A stretch of 64,000 nt of DNA, taken from the NCBI GenBank assembly GCA_934293375.1, contig CAKQYS010000006.1, positions 1 to 64,000 of the forward strand, given 5' to 3'. Below are positions 18,849 to 28,779 of this stretch, one piece after another; the first letter of the stretch is position 1; every line of letters begins with the position of its first letter. The translations under genes were made by a program, and so were the position numbers. The notes under the pieces are model-generated. The model was given only the letters and a program-made list of their open reading frames with translations, was not told the DNA's origin and did no database searches. The DNA is from an uncultured Lachnospiraceae bacterium. GTDB taxonomy: Bacteria; Bacillota; Clostridia; Lachnospirales; Lachnospiraceae.

Positions 18849-21290
18849 TTATGATTGGTTCAACAGGCGGTCCACCAGCCTGACTGCTTCTGCCGCATCC
18901 TTAGAATAACCATCCGCATGAATTTCATCTGCAAAGTCCTGCGTGATCACTGCGCCTCCAATGATCACTTTCACATCTATCTGTTCTTTTTTTACCAATT
19001 CAACCACTTCCTGCATTTTCATCATCGTGGTTGTCATCAAGGCTGACAATCCGATCACAGCAGCGTGATGTTCTTTTGCTGCCTCTATGATCTTTGATGC
19101 AGGCACATCCTTTCCCAGATCCACTACATGATATCCATAATTCTTTAACATCAATACTACCAGATTCTTACCAATATCATGGATATCTCCTTCCACTGTA
19201 GCCATAATGATAGTAGCTTTCGGAGTCTCATCATCCGGATGCACGAGCAGCGGTTCAATCTTCTGAATTGCCATTTCCATCGTCTCTGCACTGGCAATCA
19301 GCTGCGGCAGAAAATAGATTTTTTTATTAAACAGATCACCGACCTCATTAATTGCCGGAATCAGCATCGTATCGATTATCGTCTGAGGATCCTGCTGATT
19401 TGCCAGCAGTCTCTCCACTTCTGCTACTACCGCTGATTTATTTCCTTTTAAGACCATCTCATACAAGGCCGGTCTGACACTCTTTTGTGACGACTCCGCA
19501 TTCTGCGTGGCAGTATCTGCTACATCAGATCCCACCGCATCCTTCATCTTATTCATTCTCTCGATATAACGGACATCTGCCCCTTCTTTATCAACCAGAA
19601 GATCCGTAGCAAATGCAGCATTCATGAGCATATCCTGACTCGGATTTGCGATTGCCATAGTCAGCCCGTTTGCAATTGCCATCGTTAAAAACGCTGTGTT
19701 TACATTCATTCTCTCCGGCAATCCGAATGATATATTGGATAATCCACAGATCGTGGCCAGTTCAAGCTGATTCTTACAATACGCAATCGTCTCTAATGTT
19801 TCGATTGCTGCCCGCTTGTTCGCTCCTACTGTTGCAACCAGTCCATCCACAATAATATCTTCTTTGGAAAATCCCTGTCTGAAGGCTTCTTCCATAATCG
19901 TATGAATGATACCGATCTTCTCTTCTTTTGACTTTGGCAGTCCTTCATCAGAGAGTGGAAGCAGAATAAACATCGCACCATATCGTTTTGCGATCGGCAG
20001 CAGCTTTTCAAATTTTTCTTTTTCCAGCGAAATGGAATTGATCAAAGCCCGTCCCGGATATACCCGAAGTGCTGCTTCAATGATATCCACATGACTGGAA
20101 TCGATACAAAGTGGCAGATTGACCAGACTGCTGACTTCATACAATACCTTCAGCATCATTTCTTTCTCATCAATACCATTCATACCCATATTGATATCCA
20201 ATACAGAGGCTCCCATTTTTTCCTGTTCCTCTGCCATGGTGAGCACCATATCCAATTTGCCTTCTCGAAGCTCTGCCTGTAATTTTTTCTTACCGGTCGG
20301 ATTGATTCTCTCACCCACAACACGAAACGCACCGTTAATGTCGATATCAATCGTCTGTCTCTCGGAGCTTAATACTCTTCTCTTATGATTGTTAATCTCC
20401 GGAATCTCCATAGACTTGACCTGCCTTGCAAGTGCAGCAATGTGTGCCGGCGTGGTACCACAACATCCGCCCACAATATTGGCACCCGCTTCTACCAAGA
20501 GCCTTCCGTCTGCCGCAAACTCCTCCGGCATCATCCGGTATACAGTCTGTCCATCTACCAGTTCCGGCATTCCCGCATTTGGTTTTGCCATGATCGGAAT
20601 GTTCGCATATGCCTTCATCTCCTGTACGATCGGTACCATACGATCCGGTCCTGTCGAACAGTTCACACCTATCACATCTACGCCAAGGCTCTGCAGCGTC
20701 ACAACTGCAGTTTTAGGATCCGTTCCATACAATGTACGGCCATTCTCTGCATAAGTCAGGCTTGCCATAATCGGCAGCTCACAAGTCTCCTGGATGGCAA
20801 TCACAGCCGCTCTTGTCTCTGCAAGGCTCATCATGGTTTCTATCACAAACAGATCTACACCTGCCTCTACCATATAGCGTGCCTGTTCCTTGTAAATGTC
20901 CACCAGTTCTTCAAATTGCAATGTTCCCATCGGATACAACATCTGTCCGGTCATCGTAATATCCCCGGCAACATATCCACGGTACCCTTCCAGTGCAACC
21001 GCTTTCCTGGATAATGCAACCAGCTTCTGATTCATTGCTTCTACCTGATCTTCCAGTCCATATTCTTCCAATTTTAACCTATTACCGGAAAATGTTGGAG
21101 CAAACACAATATCTGTACCCGACCGGATATATGCCCGCTGTAAATCCACCAACACATCCGGATGCTGCAGGATCCACTGCTCCGGACATGCCCCAGTCGG
21201 CATCCCTGCCTTTTGCAGATTCGTTCCTGTCGCACCATCTAACACAATAATGCGACTATTGATCAGTCTTCTAAATTCATCTCTTGTCAT
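18849..21290 (-). CDS. metH: Cobalamin-dependent methionine synthase lacking the reactivation domain
   Basis: Transfers methyl from methyltetrahydrofolate through cobalamin to homocysteine. Order of domains: homocysteine-binding barrel (about 1-300; zinc cysteines in GVNCS and VGGCCGT), pterin-binding barrel (about 325-580; FRVVGERINPTGKKK), cobalamin cap (about 620-690) and cobalamin-binding domain (about 690-813) with the His ligand in DIHDIGKNLV. It stops there, without the C-terminal AdoMet-dependent reactivation domain of the E. coli enzyme (about 1,200 residues). Such short forms are common in Clostridia and need a separate activation protein, not found here. It is downstream of the topoisomerase pair. 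Confidence 0.93.
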   Translation of the reverse strand: MTRDEFRRLINSRIIVLDGATGTNLQKAGMPTGACPEQWILQHPDVLVDLQRAYIRSGTDIVFAPTFSGNRLKLEEYGLEDQVEAMNQKLVALSRKAVALEGYRGYVAGDITMTGQMLYPMGTLQFEELVDIYKEQARYMVEAGVDLFVIETMMSLAETRAAVIAIQETCELPIMASLTYAENGRTLYGTDPKTAVVTLQSLGVDVIGVNCSTGPDRMVPIVQEMKAYANIPIMAKPNAGMPELVDGQTVYRMMPEEFAADGRLLVEAGANIVGGCCGTTPAHIAALARQVKSMEIPEINNHKRRVLSSERQTIDIDINGAFRVVGERINPTGKKKLQAELREGKLDMVLTMAEEQEKMGASVLDINMGMNGIDEKEMMLKVLYEVSSLVNLPLCIDSSHVDIIEAALRVYPGRALINSISLEKEKFEKLLPIAKRYGAMFILLPLSDEGLPKSKEEKIGIIHTIMEEAFRQGFSKEDIIVDGLVATVGANKRAAIETLETIAYCKNQLELATICGLSNISFGLPERMNVNTAFLTMAIANGLTMAIANPSQDMLMNAAFATDLLVDKEGADVRYIERMNKMKDAVGSDVADTATQNAESSQKSVRPALYEMVLKGNKSAVVAEVERLLANQQDPQTIIDTMLIPAINEVGDLFNKKIYFLPQLIASAETMEMAIQKIEPLLVHPDDETPKATIIMATVEGDIHDIGKNLVVLMLKNYGYHVVDLGKDVPASKIIEAAKEHHAAVIGLSALMTTTMMKMQEVVELVKKEQIDVKVIIGGAVITQDFADEIHADGYSKDAAEAVRLVDRLLNQS

Positions 21291-21316
21291 CGGGCTTCCT
21301 CCGTTTTGTCATTCAT

Positions 21317-23533
21317 TTATAGCCGTATTTTCGTTCCTTTTCCTGCCCGTTTGGCCGGTTTAAACCGGCTTACGGATACTAACTGGTTCTGCATCAATAT
21401 CTCATCGGAGACATCTGCCGTATACGCATGTCGTACCTGATCTCCCTCCGATAATGCGATTCCCTTGACACCGGCAGCAGTTTTTTTCTGAAGCGGCACT
21501 TCCTCAAGCTTAAACCGCAGCACAAATCCATTCTCTGACTCCAATATCACTTCTGATCTGTCTGCAACGCCGACATAAACAAGCTTACCTTCCTTTAGCT
21601 TATATGCATCGATCAACTTCTTTGCAGCAATAAACTCCGATGCCTCAACCTGTTTTACAAAACCCTGACTGTGTACAAATAAAAGTGTCTTATCCGCCAC
21701 AAACATCTCCGGCAGCATAAACAATACCTCATCCTCATGATCCAATCCGCAAAGCGTATCCAACGGCACACCCTTTTCTTTATACTTTGTACATGGTATC
21801 GCCGATGCCTTACAGGTTCCTCTCTTACCTGACTCCGTAAATACCATCAGCTTATCTGTATTCATAATCGGAATACACTGTCTGTAATCTGTTAAAATAT
21901 GTTCCTGATTTCGTTGATATGTTGCTTCGTCCACCAGCTTAATATAGTGGAATCTGTCAACCAACGCGTAGTATAACTGCTCCTTGACAGCCTCCTTCTT
22001 TACAATGACCTCTTCCAGATTCTCAATAACAGTCCGTCTCTCCTCACCATATTCCTTGCGAACTTCCAGAAGATCCCGTTTAATCTGGTTCTTCATCTTC
22101 CTGTCACTCTCTAATAAACCCGTGTAGATTGCAATATTCTTTCGAGCCTCATCCAGTTCCTTCTTCAACAGATCCAGCTCTAATCCGATCAGCTTGGATA
22201 ACCGCATATCCAAAATTGCCTCGGTCTGCTTCTCCGTAAAATGTAATTCTTTCGCATCTGCCTCAGAGCCTTTAAATCGGAATGTGATATTATCGGTCTT
22301 TCCGTACATCATGCACGCCTTTGCATCCGCACGCTTTCTGGATCCCCGGAGAATCTCTATAATCAGATCTATCACATCCACCGCTTCTATCAGACCGGAT
22401 TTGATCTCTTCCTTCTCACGCTCTTTTTCCAGCATGTATTGATATTTGTTCTTATAGAGCTGCATCTGATATGCATGAAATTCTGACAGGATCAGCTTCA
22501 ATGGGCATTGCCTTGGTGCACCATTCACGATCGCTACCATATTCAGACCGTATGTGTCTTCCAGCTTTGCCTGTTTATAGATCAGACTCTTCACTCTTTC
22601 GACATTTGCACCTTTCTTCAATTCTATCACAATACGGATACCGTCTTTACCGGAAAGGTTCTTGATATCTGTGATATCTGATGTTGTCTTATCGTGTACC
22701 ATATCCGCAATCTTTGACATAAACTTGTCCACACCGCCGATCATCGTCGGCGGAATCTCTGTTACAACAAGATTCTTCTTGCCATAGCCTGCATCCTCTT
22801 CCATCAGGGTTCCACGGACACGAATCCTGCCCTTACCTTCCTCATACGCTGCAATCAATTCATCCTTATTGGCAATCATACCACCCGTAGCAAAATCCGG
22901 GCCCTTGATATATTCCATCAATCCGGCTGTATCCAGCTTCGGGTTCTCCATATATGCCACAAGTCCGTCTATCACTTCTCCCATGTTGTGAGTAGGGATC
23001 TTGCATGCCATACCAACGGCAATTCCTTCGCTTCCCGTAACGAGCAGCCCCGGTACCGCAACCGGAAGCGTCTCCGGCTCTTTCTCTGTATTCTCATAAT
23101 TATCCCGGAACGCAACCGTGCCTTTATCCAGATCCTTAATGTACAGATCCGAAACAATCTTTGCCAGCCTCGCCTCCGTATAACGCATGGCCGCCGGTCC
23201 ATCCCCTTCGATCGAACCAAAATTGCCATGTCCATCGATCAACGGATAAGCATAGAGCCAGTCTCTCTCCAAATGCACCATCGCATCATAAATAGAAGAA
23301 TCTCCATGCGGATGGAATCGACCCATTGTATCACCGACAATACGTGCTGACTTTCTGTATGGCTTGTCGCTTGTAATGCCGAGTCTGCTCATATCGTATA
23401 TGATCTTTCTCTGTACAGGTTTCAATCCATCCCGGACATCCGGAAGTGCACGATCAGTCAGTACGCTGACAGAATAGTCCAGATATGACTGCTGCATCTC
23501 ATCCGAATAGGTTACTGCAATTATATTTTCCAT
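21317..23533 (-). CDS. parC: Type II DNA topoisomerase subunit A (ParC/GyrA-like)
   Basis: DNA-cleaving subunit with the catalytic tyrosine in AAMRYTEARL (about residue 118) and the quinolone region HPHGDSSIYDAMVHLE. The 738 residues include a C-terminal beta-pinwheel. I do not see the GyrA-box QRRGG(K/R)G; the matching area reads KYKEKGVPLD, so topoisomerase IV is more likely than gyrase. It ends FKPAKRAGKGTKIRL. It is 20 bp downstream of the B subunit. The gyrase-versus-Topo IV name should be confirmed against the other pair in the genome. Confidence 0.88.
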   Translation of the reverse strand: MENIIAVTYSDEMQQSYLDYSVSVLTDRALPDVRDGLKPVQRKIIYDMSRLGITSDKPYRKSARIVGDTMGRFHPHGDSSIYDAMVHLERDWLYAYPLIDGHGNFGSIEGDGPAAMRYTEARLAKIVSDLYIKDLDKGTVAFRDNYENTEKEPETLPVAVPGLLVTGSEGIAVGMACKIPTHNMGEVIDGLVAYMENPKLDTAGLMEYIKGPDFATGGMIANKDELIAAYEEGKGRIRVRGTLMEEDAGYGKKNLVVTEIPPTMIGGVDKFMSKIADMVHDKTTSDITDIKNLSGKDGIRIVIELKKGANVERVKSLIYKQAKLEDTYGLNMVAIVNGAPRQCPLKLILSEFHAYQMQLYKNKYQYMLEKEREKEEIKSGLIEAVDVIDLIIEILRGSRKRADAKACMMYGKTDNITFRFKGSEADAKELHFTEKQTEAILDMRLSKLIGLELDLLKKELDEARKNIAIYTGLLESDRKMKNQIKRDLLEVRKEYGEERRTVIENLEEVIVKKEAVKEQLYYALVDRFHYIKLVDEATYQRNQEHILTDYRQCIPIMNTDKLMVFTESGKRGTCKASAIPCTKYKEKGVPLDTLCGLDHEDEVLFMLPEMFVADKTLLFVHSQGFVKQVEASEFIAAKKLIDAYKLKEGKLVYVGVADRSEVILESENGFVLRFKLEEVPLQKKTAAGVKGIALSEGDQVRHAYTADVSDEILMQNQLVSVSRFKPAKRAGKGTKIRL

Positions 23534-23553
23534 TTGGTTCTCCCTTCCGTGTC

Positions 23554-25446
23554 CTATACATCCAATGTCGCATAGACCGCATTATCCTCAATAAATTTCC
23601 GTCTAGGCGGAACTTCTGATCCCATCAGCATCGCAGTGATCTGATTGGCTGAAATATTATCCTCAATATCCACCCGTTTCATTTTGCGGACTGCAGGATC
23701 TAATGTCGTCTCCCATAACTGGGAGGCATCCATCTCACCAAGACCCTTATACCGCTGAATACCGATCTCACCCTTGTGTGTCTTCTTAAATTGTTCAAGC
23801 TCTCTGTCGTTATATAAATAGGTGAAGGTTCCCTTATGTTCTGCACGATACAATGGTGGCATCGCAATATACACATGCCCCTGATAGATTAACTCCGGCA
23901 TAAACCGATAGAAAAATGTCAGAAGCAATGTTGCAATATGGGCACCATCCACATCGGCATCCGTCATGATCACAATCTTGTCGTATTTGAGCTTCGTGAT
24001 ATCAAAATCATCATGGATACCCGTGCCAAATGCAATGATCATCGACTGAATCTCTGCATTTTCAAGCACCTTGTTGAGCGTCTGTTTCTCCACATTCAGA
24101 ATCTTACCTCGGATCGGCATGATCGCCTGCGTCCGGCGGTCCCTTGCCATTTTCGCCGAACCACCCGCAGAATCTCCCTCAACAATAAAGATCTCGCATT
24201 CTGTAGGATCATTGGACTCCTGCCTTGCCAGCTTGCCGTTGCCCTCAAATGCAAACTTTTTATCATTCAGATTGATCTTGACTTTTTCTTCATTCTTTCT
24301 GCGATTCGCTGCCTTCTGTGCACAGTCAATGATCCGCTTGAGCTGCTCGAGATTACGGTCAAAATACAGCTGTGCCTTCTCACTCACCATTGCCTCTGCA
24401 GCCTTCGCTGCATCCGCATTATCCAGCTTCGTCTTGGTCTGGCCTTCAAATCGCGGATCCGGATGTTTCACCGCCACAACACAGGTCATTCCATTTCGTG
24501 TATCATTTCCTGTATAATTTGCATCTTTATCCTTTAGGATTCCAAGCTCTCTGGCATACTGGTTAATAATCTTCGTATATCCGGTCTTAAATCCGGTAAT
24601 GTGCGTACCACCTTCTGCAGTATGGATATTATTGCAGAAACCGAGCACATTATCTCCCGGTTCATTTGTATATACAAATGCAGCTTCCAATTCCATGCCT
24701 TCACGGCTGTCAGACAAATACACAATATCCGTCAATGTCTCATACTCTGAAGTCAGATCTTTGACAAAGCCCTTTAATCCATCCGGTTCATGATAGCAGA
24801 TCTCTTCCTCGTCATCACGGTCATTTTTAAAATAGATCTTAAGCTCCGGATTTAAGTATGCCGTCTCATGAATCCTCTGTTTGATATTAGACACCTTAAA
24901 CCGTACTGTATCGAAGATCGTAGGATCCGGTTTAAAAGTGATCCTCGTCCCCTTCTTTCGGGTCTTCCCGATTACAGGCAGCAGACCATCTACCAGCTCT
25001 GCCGTAGGAATCCCCTTTTCATATCTGTCATAATGGATCTTACCATCCCGGAATACCTCTACCTCAAGATACTCTGACAACGCATTGACGGCAGAGGAAC
25101 CAACACCATGCAGTCCACCTGATACCTTGTATGCACCACTATCAAACTTACCTCCTGCATGCAGCGTCGTCAAAATAACCCGGACAGCCGGAACCCCCTT
25201 CTTGTGCATATCAACAGGAATTCCTCGCCCATTATCCTCTACAGTGGCAGTCCCATCCTTGTTGATGGTCACATGGATCTCATCACAATATCCTGCAAGA
25301 TGCTCGTCCACACTGTTATCCAGGATCTCATATACAAGATGATTCAAACCCTTCACAGATGTAGATCCAATATACATACCCGGACGCTTTCTGACCGGAT
25401 CCAATCCCTCTAATGTCTCTATATCCTTTGCACTATACGAAGCCAT
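23554..25446 (-). CDS. parE: Type II DNA topoisomerase subunit B (ParE/GyrB-like)
   Basis: ATPase subunit, 630 residues. The GHKL ATP site includes LDNSVDEHLAG and ATVEDNGRGIPVD, with GLHGVGSSAVNALS after it. The Toprim domain carries FIVEGDSAGGSAKMARDR and IMTDADVDGAHI, and the tail is QRYKGLGEMDASQLWETT. It opens LEGLDPVRKRPGMYIGST, in which LDPVR favours ParE. TTAGGAGGTATAT precedes the ATG. It forms a two-gene unit with the A subunit. Confidence 0.9.
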   Translation of the reverse strand: MASYSAKDIETLEGLDPVRKRPGMYIGSTSVKGLNHLVYEILDNSVDEHLAGYCDEIHVTINKDGTATVEDNGRGIPVDMHKKGVPAVRVILTTLHAGGKFDSGAYKVSGGLHGVGSSAVNALSEYLEVEVFRDGKIHYDRYEKGIPTAELVDGLLPVIGKTRKKGTRITFKPDPTIFDTVRFKVSNIKQRIHETAYLNPELKIYFKNDRDDEEEICYHEPDGLKGFVKDLTSEYETLTDIVYLSDSREGMELEAAFVYTNEPGDNVLGFCNNIHTAEGGTHITGFKTGYTKIINQYARELGILKDKDANYTGNDTRNGMTCVVAVKHPDPRFEGQTKTKLDNADAAKAAEAMVSEKAQLYFDRNLEQLKRIIDCAQKAANRRKNEEKVKINLNDKKFAFEGNGKLARQESNDPTECEIFIVEGDSAGGSAKMARDRRTQAIMPIRGKILNVEKQTLNKVLENAEIQSMIIAFGTGIHDDFDITKLKYDKIVIMTDADVDGAHIATLLLTFFYRFMPELIYQGHVYIAMPPLYRAEHKGTFTYLYNDRELEQFKKTHKGEIGIQRYKGLGEMDASQLWETTLDPAVRKMKRVDIEDNISANQITAMLMGSEVPPRRKFIEDNAVYATLDV

Positions 25447-25533
25447 ATATACCTCCTAATACCCAACATATCGAATTTCACAAATTTAAATTATAAATGA
25501 TATCGGGAAAAATTTCCACCCCCAACTCACAGA

Positions 25534-28500
25534 TCAGGCATTTCTCCAATGCACATGACTTCCCTGCTGATCCTTTGTGACAACAAGCTGATCCTCAATC
25601 TCCTGCTTTAATGCATCTACATGCGAGATAATTCCAATGAGCCGGCTGGAGCCTGCCATCGCCTTTAATGTTCTGATCGCCATGCCTCTTGCCTGCGTAT
25701 CCAGAGATCCGAACCCCTCATCAATAAACATCATATCCATGTGCACTGCAGCACTGTGCAGCTTGATCTGATCTGCCATACCCAGTGCAAGCGCCAGTGC
25801 TGCCATAAAAGACTCTCCGCCTGAAAGAGTATGAATCTCCCTCAAACCACCATTCACGGTTGAATACACCATGAGATCCAGCCCTTCATTCGCCTGCAAT
25901 CCTGCGTCCTCAATTTCTTTTAATCGAAGCTCATACTCGCCATTCGTCATCTGTTCAAATCGTTGATTGGCATCATAAAGAATCCGGTTCAGATAATACC
26001 GCTGTACAAATGTCTCCAAATCCATTTTATTTGCCTCTGCCTGCGTACCGGAAACCCTGCGGTACAATCTGTTCATCACTGCATATTCCTTCGCCACACT
26101 TTCACGCTGCTTAAACTGCGCCACAAGTTTTTCATATACCTGCTGATCTACCCTGACAGCTGACAAAACCTCATTATAGTGCAAATTGGCCTGCTGATAC
26201 TGCAGCTCTGCGCCCTGAAGATTTTTTCGAAGCGACTCCATATCCGGTCTGGTCTGATCTTTTATCAATTCCTTTGCTGTATGATATTGTGTGTTGGCCA
26301 TTGCACAATTCTCCTTGTATTGTTGCAACATCTTCTTCCAATTATACAGAATATCCTTTGTATATTTTTCAGTTAACGCAAGCCAGTCCTTCTCATCCGC
26401 AAACAGTTTCTGTTCCAGATAATGATTACATTCCATCTCATAGCTCTTCCCGGTTTCCTGTAAATCCCTACAAAGTGCCGGCAGCTGTGCCTCATACTGT
26501 TCAATCAAAGTCTTCGACCGTTCATAAACAGCTTGTGCCTGCTGCCTCCGGCTTACCATTTCATTGTACCAGACATCATTAGCCTGTTGTTTCTGTTTTG
26601 CTTCCCATTCTGCTTTCATTGCAAGATCCTGATCTGCATACGCTGTCAGCTTCTTCTGCTCTTCTATTCTGGTCTGCAGTTCCACCAACCGCACCTGTTC
26701 CGTCTGCATATCATTCTGTGTATCTTGGAGTACCGCCTGATGTTTCTCCCTATCAGCCAACAACTGTGTCAGCCTCTCCTTTGCCGCATCTGCAGCCTGT
26801 TTCCGTCCTATTTCTGTATCCAGCCGGCATCTGCATTCCTGTATAGCTGCTAGAATTTCAGTTTGAACGGACTCCACATATTGAGGGAACCGGGGCATAA
26901 ATTCCTCTATAGCAGACGACTCCACTTCTAACTGCATATCGAGTTTCACAGCCATCTCATTCATTCTGGCTCGTAGGTCTGAAGCTTTCCCATTTGATTC
27001 AGATCGCTTGTCCATCCAGGAGACTTCCAATTGTCTTCTCTGCGCATCCAACTGATCCAGCTTCTCCTTCTCTGCTTCCAGCTCAGTTTGTGTTGGAACA
27101 TGCTCTTCCCATTCATAATGAAATGGCATAGGATGCTCCCTAGATCCACATAATGGACATGCTTCACCTTCTACAAGCTCCGTCGCCAGACTTGCCAGCT
27201 GATTCTTCATCATAACCGAATGCATATTCTCATATCTCCGACTGCACGCTGCACATTGTGCATTCAGGTCAGCAAGCAGTGACGAATCCCGGTCATATGC
27301 TCTCTGCAGCTTTTGGTACTGTTCATATACATGCACCATCGCGATCCTGTCCTGTTCTAATGTATCCCATCCCGACATCTGATTGTTGTACCGTTCGACC
27401 ATTACATCGGCATCCTGATTGTCCTGTATCTGTTCCCGATATGCTGCTTCTTTCTCCTCTGCAAATGCGAGCCATTCCTGATCCTGCATGATCCGTTCCT
27501 GCAATACATTCCGGGACTCTTCTACCTGTTCTGCCCTATCTGACAGTCGTTTCATCTCTTTTAATGCATCCATCGTCTGTTTTGTCAGACGCAAAATCTG
27601 TTCTACTTCCTGATTCCTGTCTACATATGTCTGCCGAGCTGCTTCCGTTTCCTGATCTGCCTTCAAAAACGCTGATTCGTATACCGGCAGGTTCAACTTC
27701 TCGTGCTCACATTGTTCATTGGTACGCGTGTAGATTTCCTGTGCCCTTTGTCTGGCCGTAAACAATGGCAATAATCCATATGCAGCCTCTAATCGAGCCG
27801 TTTCCCGGTCTAATTCCTGCATCTGTTCCTGCTGGATCTCGTACTTTTTGATATCAGCAGCTGCCGCATCCAACTGTACATATGCATTTAACAGGGTCTC
27901 TGCCTTAGAACAGGCATCTTGTGCCTGCTTCTGTTTCTGTGCAGCATTCTCATATTGTTCCAAGGCATCTGCCCTTACAGCATCCAGTGCATCACAATAT
28001 GCCTGTAGTGCATCCAGATACTCCCCCAATATAGACATATCTCCTGAGATCAATAACTCATGATACCTCTTAACCTCACGATACTGTTCCGGCTGCATCA
28101 CCGACTCCATATAATTCATATGTCCGACTTCATTCATGCATTCTGTCTTTAACACCGCAAGTGCCTGCCCCTTTTGCTTTGTGCGCTGATCCAGCTCCTT
28201 CGCGATTCTGTCAAACACATCCGTACCAAACAGCTTTCTGAATATGAGCTTTTTATCCCTTGTTTTGGCCTGTAAAAGATCCATAAACTCCCCTTGTGCG
28301 ATCATCGCAATCTGCATAAACTGGCTCTTAGTGAGACCTACAATCTGCTCAATCTTCTGATCCACATTCTTCTCTGCATACACGGATCCATCCGGCATGG
28401 TAAGCGTCACAGATCCATTTTTTCCGGTATAATTTCTACCCGTCTTGTCTCGTTTCTTTTTCAGCCGGTTATGCTTCGGAACCCGTCTTACCGTATAGAC

Positions 28501-28779
28501 AGGTGCTCCATCTCCTGCATATGCGGCAAATGTATACTCTACATACGGTTCCACATCGTAAGTCGCATACTGGCTCTGTAATGCGATGCCCTCCTTCGTA
28601 TGAGACTCAGAGCTGGCTTCATGATACAGTGCAAATGTGATCGCATCATATATGGTGCTCTTTCCGGCTCCGGTATCGCCTGTGATCAGGATCAGATTCT
28701 GTGAGGTTTTTGTAAAATCAATCTCTGTTTCCTTCGCATACGAGCCAAAAGCCTGCATTTTTAATCTGATCGGTCTCAT
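25534..28779 (-). CDS. sbcC: DNA double-strand break repair ATPase SbcC
   Basis: The SMC-like partner of the SbcD nuclease, which cleaves hairpins and blocked DNA ends. The 1,081 residues run Walker A GDTGAGKSTIYDAI (about 34-47), a long coiled coil, the zinc hook EACPLCGSREHP near the middle (CPxC), a second coiled coil, the signature LSGGESFMAALALALG and Walker B MMFIDEGFGSLD. The ATG overlaps the sbcD stop (ATGA), showing translational coupling. Confidence 0.96.
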   Translation of the reverse strand: MRPIRLKMQAFGSYAKETEIDFTKTSQNLILITGDTGAGKSTIYDAITFALYHEASSESHTKEGIALQSQYATYDVEPYVEYTFAAYAGDGAPVYTVRRVPKHNRLKKKRDKTGRNYTGKNGSVTLTMPDGSVYAEKNVDQKIEQIVGLTKSQFMQIAMIAQGEFMDLLQAKTRDKKLIFRKLFGTDVFDRIAKELDQRTKQKGQALAVLKTECMNEVGHMNYMESVMQPEQYREVKRYHELLISGDMSILGEYLDALQAYCDALDAVRADALEQYENAAQKQKQAQDACSKAETLLNAYVQLDAAAADIKKYEIQQEQMQELDRETARLEAAYGLLPLFTARQRAQEIYTRTNEQCEHEKLNLPVYESAFLKADQETEAARQTYVDRNQEVEQILRLTKQTMDALKEMKRLSDRAEQVEESRNVLQERIMQDQEWLAFAEEKEAAYREQIQDNQDADVMVERYNNQMSGWDTLEQDRIAMVHVYEQYQKLQRAYDRDSSLLADLNAQCAACSRRYENMHSVMMKNQLASLATELVEGEACPLCGSREHPMPFHYEWEEHVPTQTELEAEKEKLDQLDAQRRQLEVSWMDKRSESNGKASDLRARMNEMAVKLDMQLEVESSAIEEFMPRFPQYVESVQTEILAAIQECRCRLDTEIGRKQAADAAKERLTQLLADREKHQAVLQDTQNDMQTEQVRLVELQTRIEEQKKLTAYADQDLAMKAEWEAKQKQQANDVWYNEMVSRRQQAQAVYERSKTLIEQYEAQLPALCRDLQETGKSYEMECNHYLEQKLFADEKDWLALTEKYTKDILYNWKKMLQQYKENCAMANTQYHTAKELIKDQTRPDMESLRKNLQGAELQYQQANLHYNEVLSAVRVDQQVYEKLVAQFKQRESVAKEYAVMNRLYRRVSGTQAEANKMDLETFVQRYYLNRILYDANQRFEQMTNGEYELRLKEIEDAGLQANEGLDLMVYSTVNGGLREIHTLSGGESFMAALALALGMADQIKLHSAAVHMDMMFIDEGFGSLDTQARGMAIRTLKAMAGSSRLIGIISHVDALKQEIEDQLVVTKDQQGSHVHWRNA

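Noticed and set aside
21317..25446. Naming the topoisomerase pair as DNA gyrase
   Set aside because: No GyrA-box is visible and the opening of the B subunit fits ParE slightly better; kept as ParC/ParE-like with reserve.
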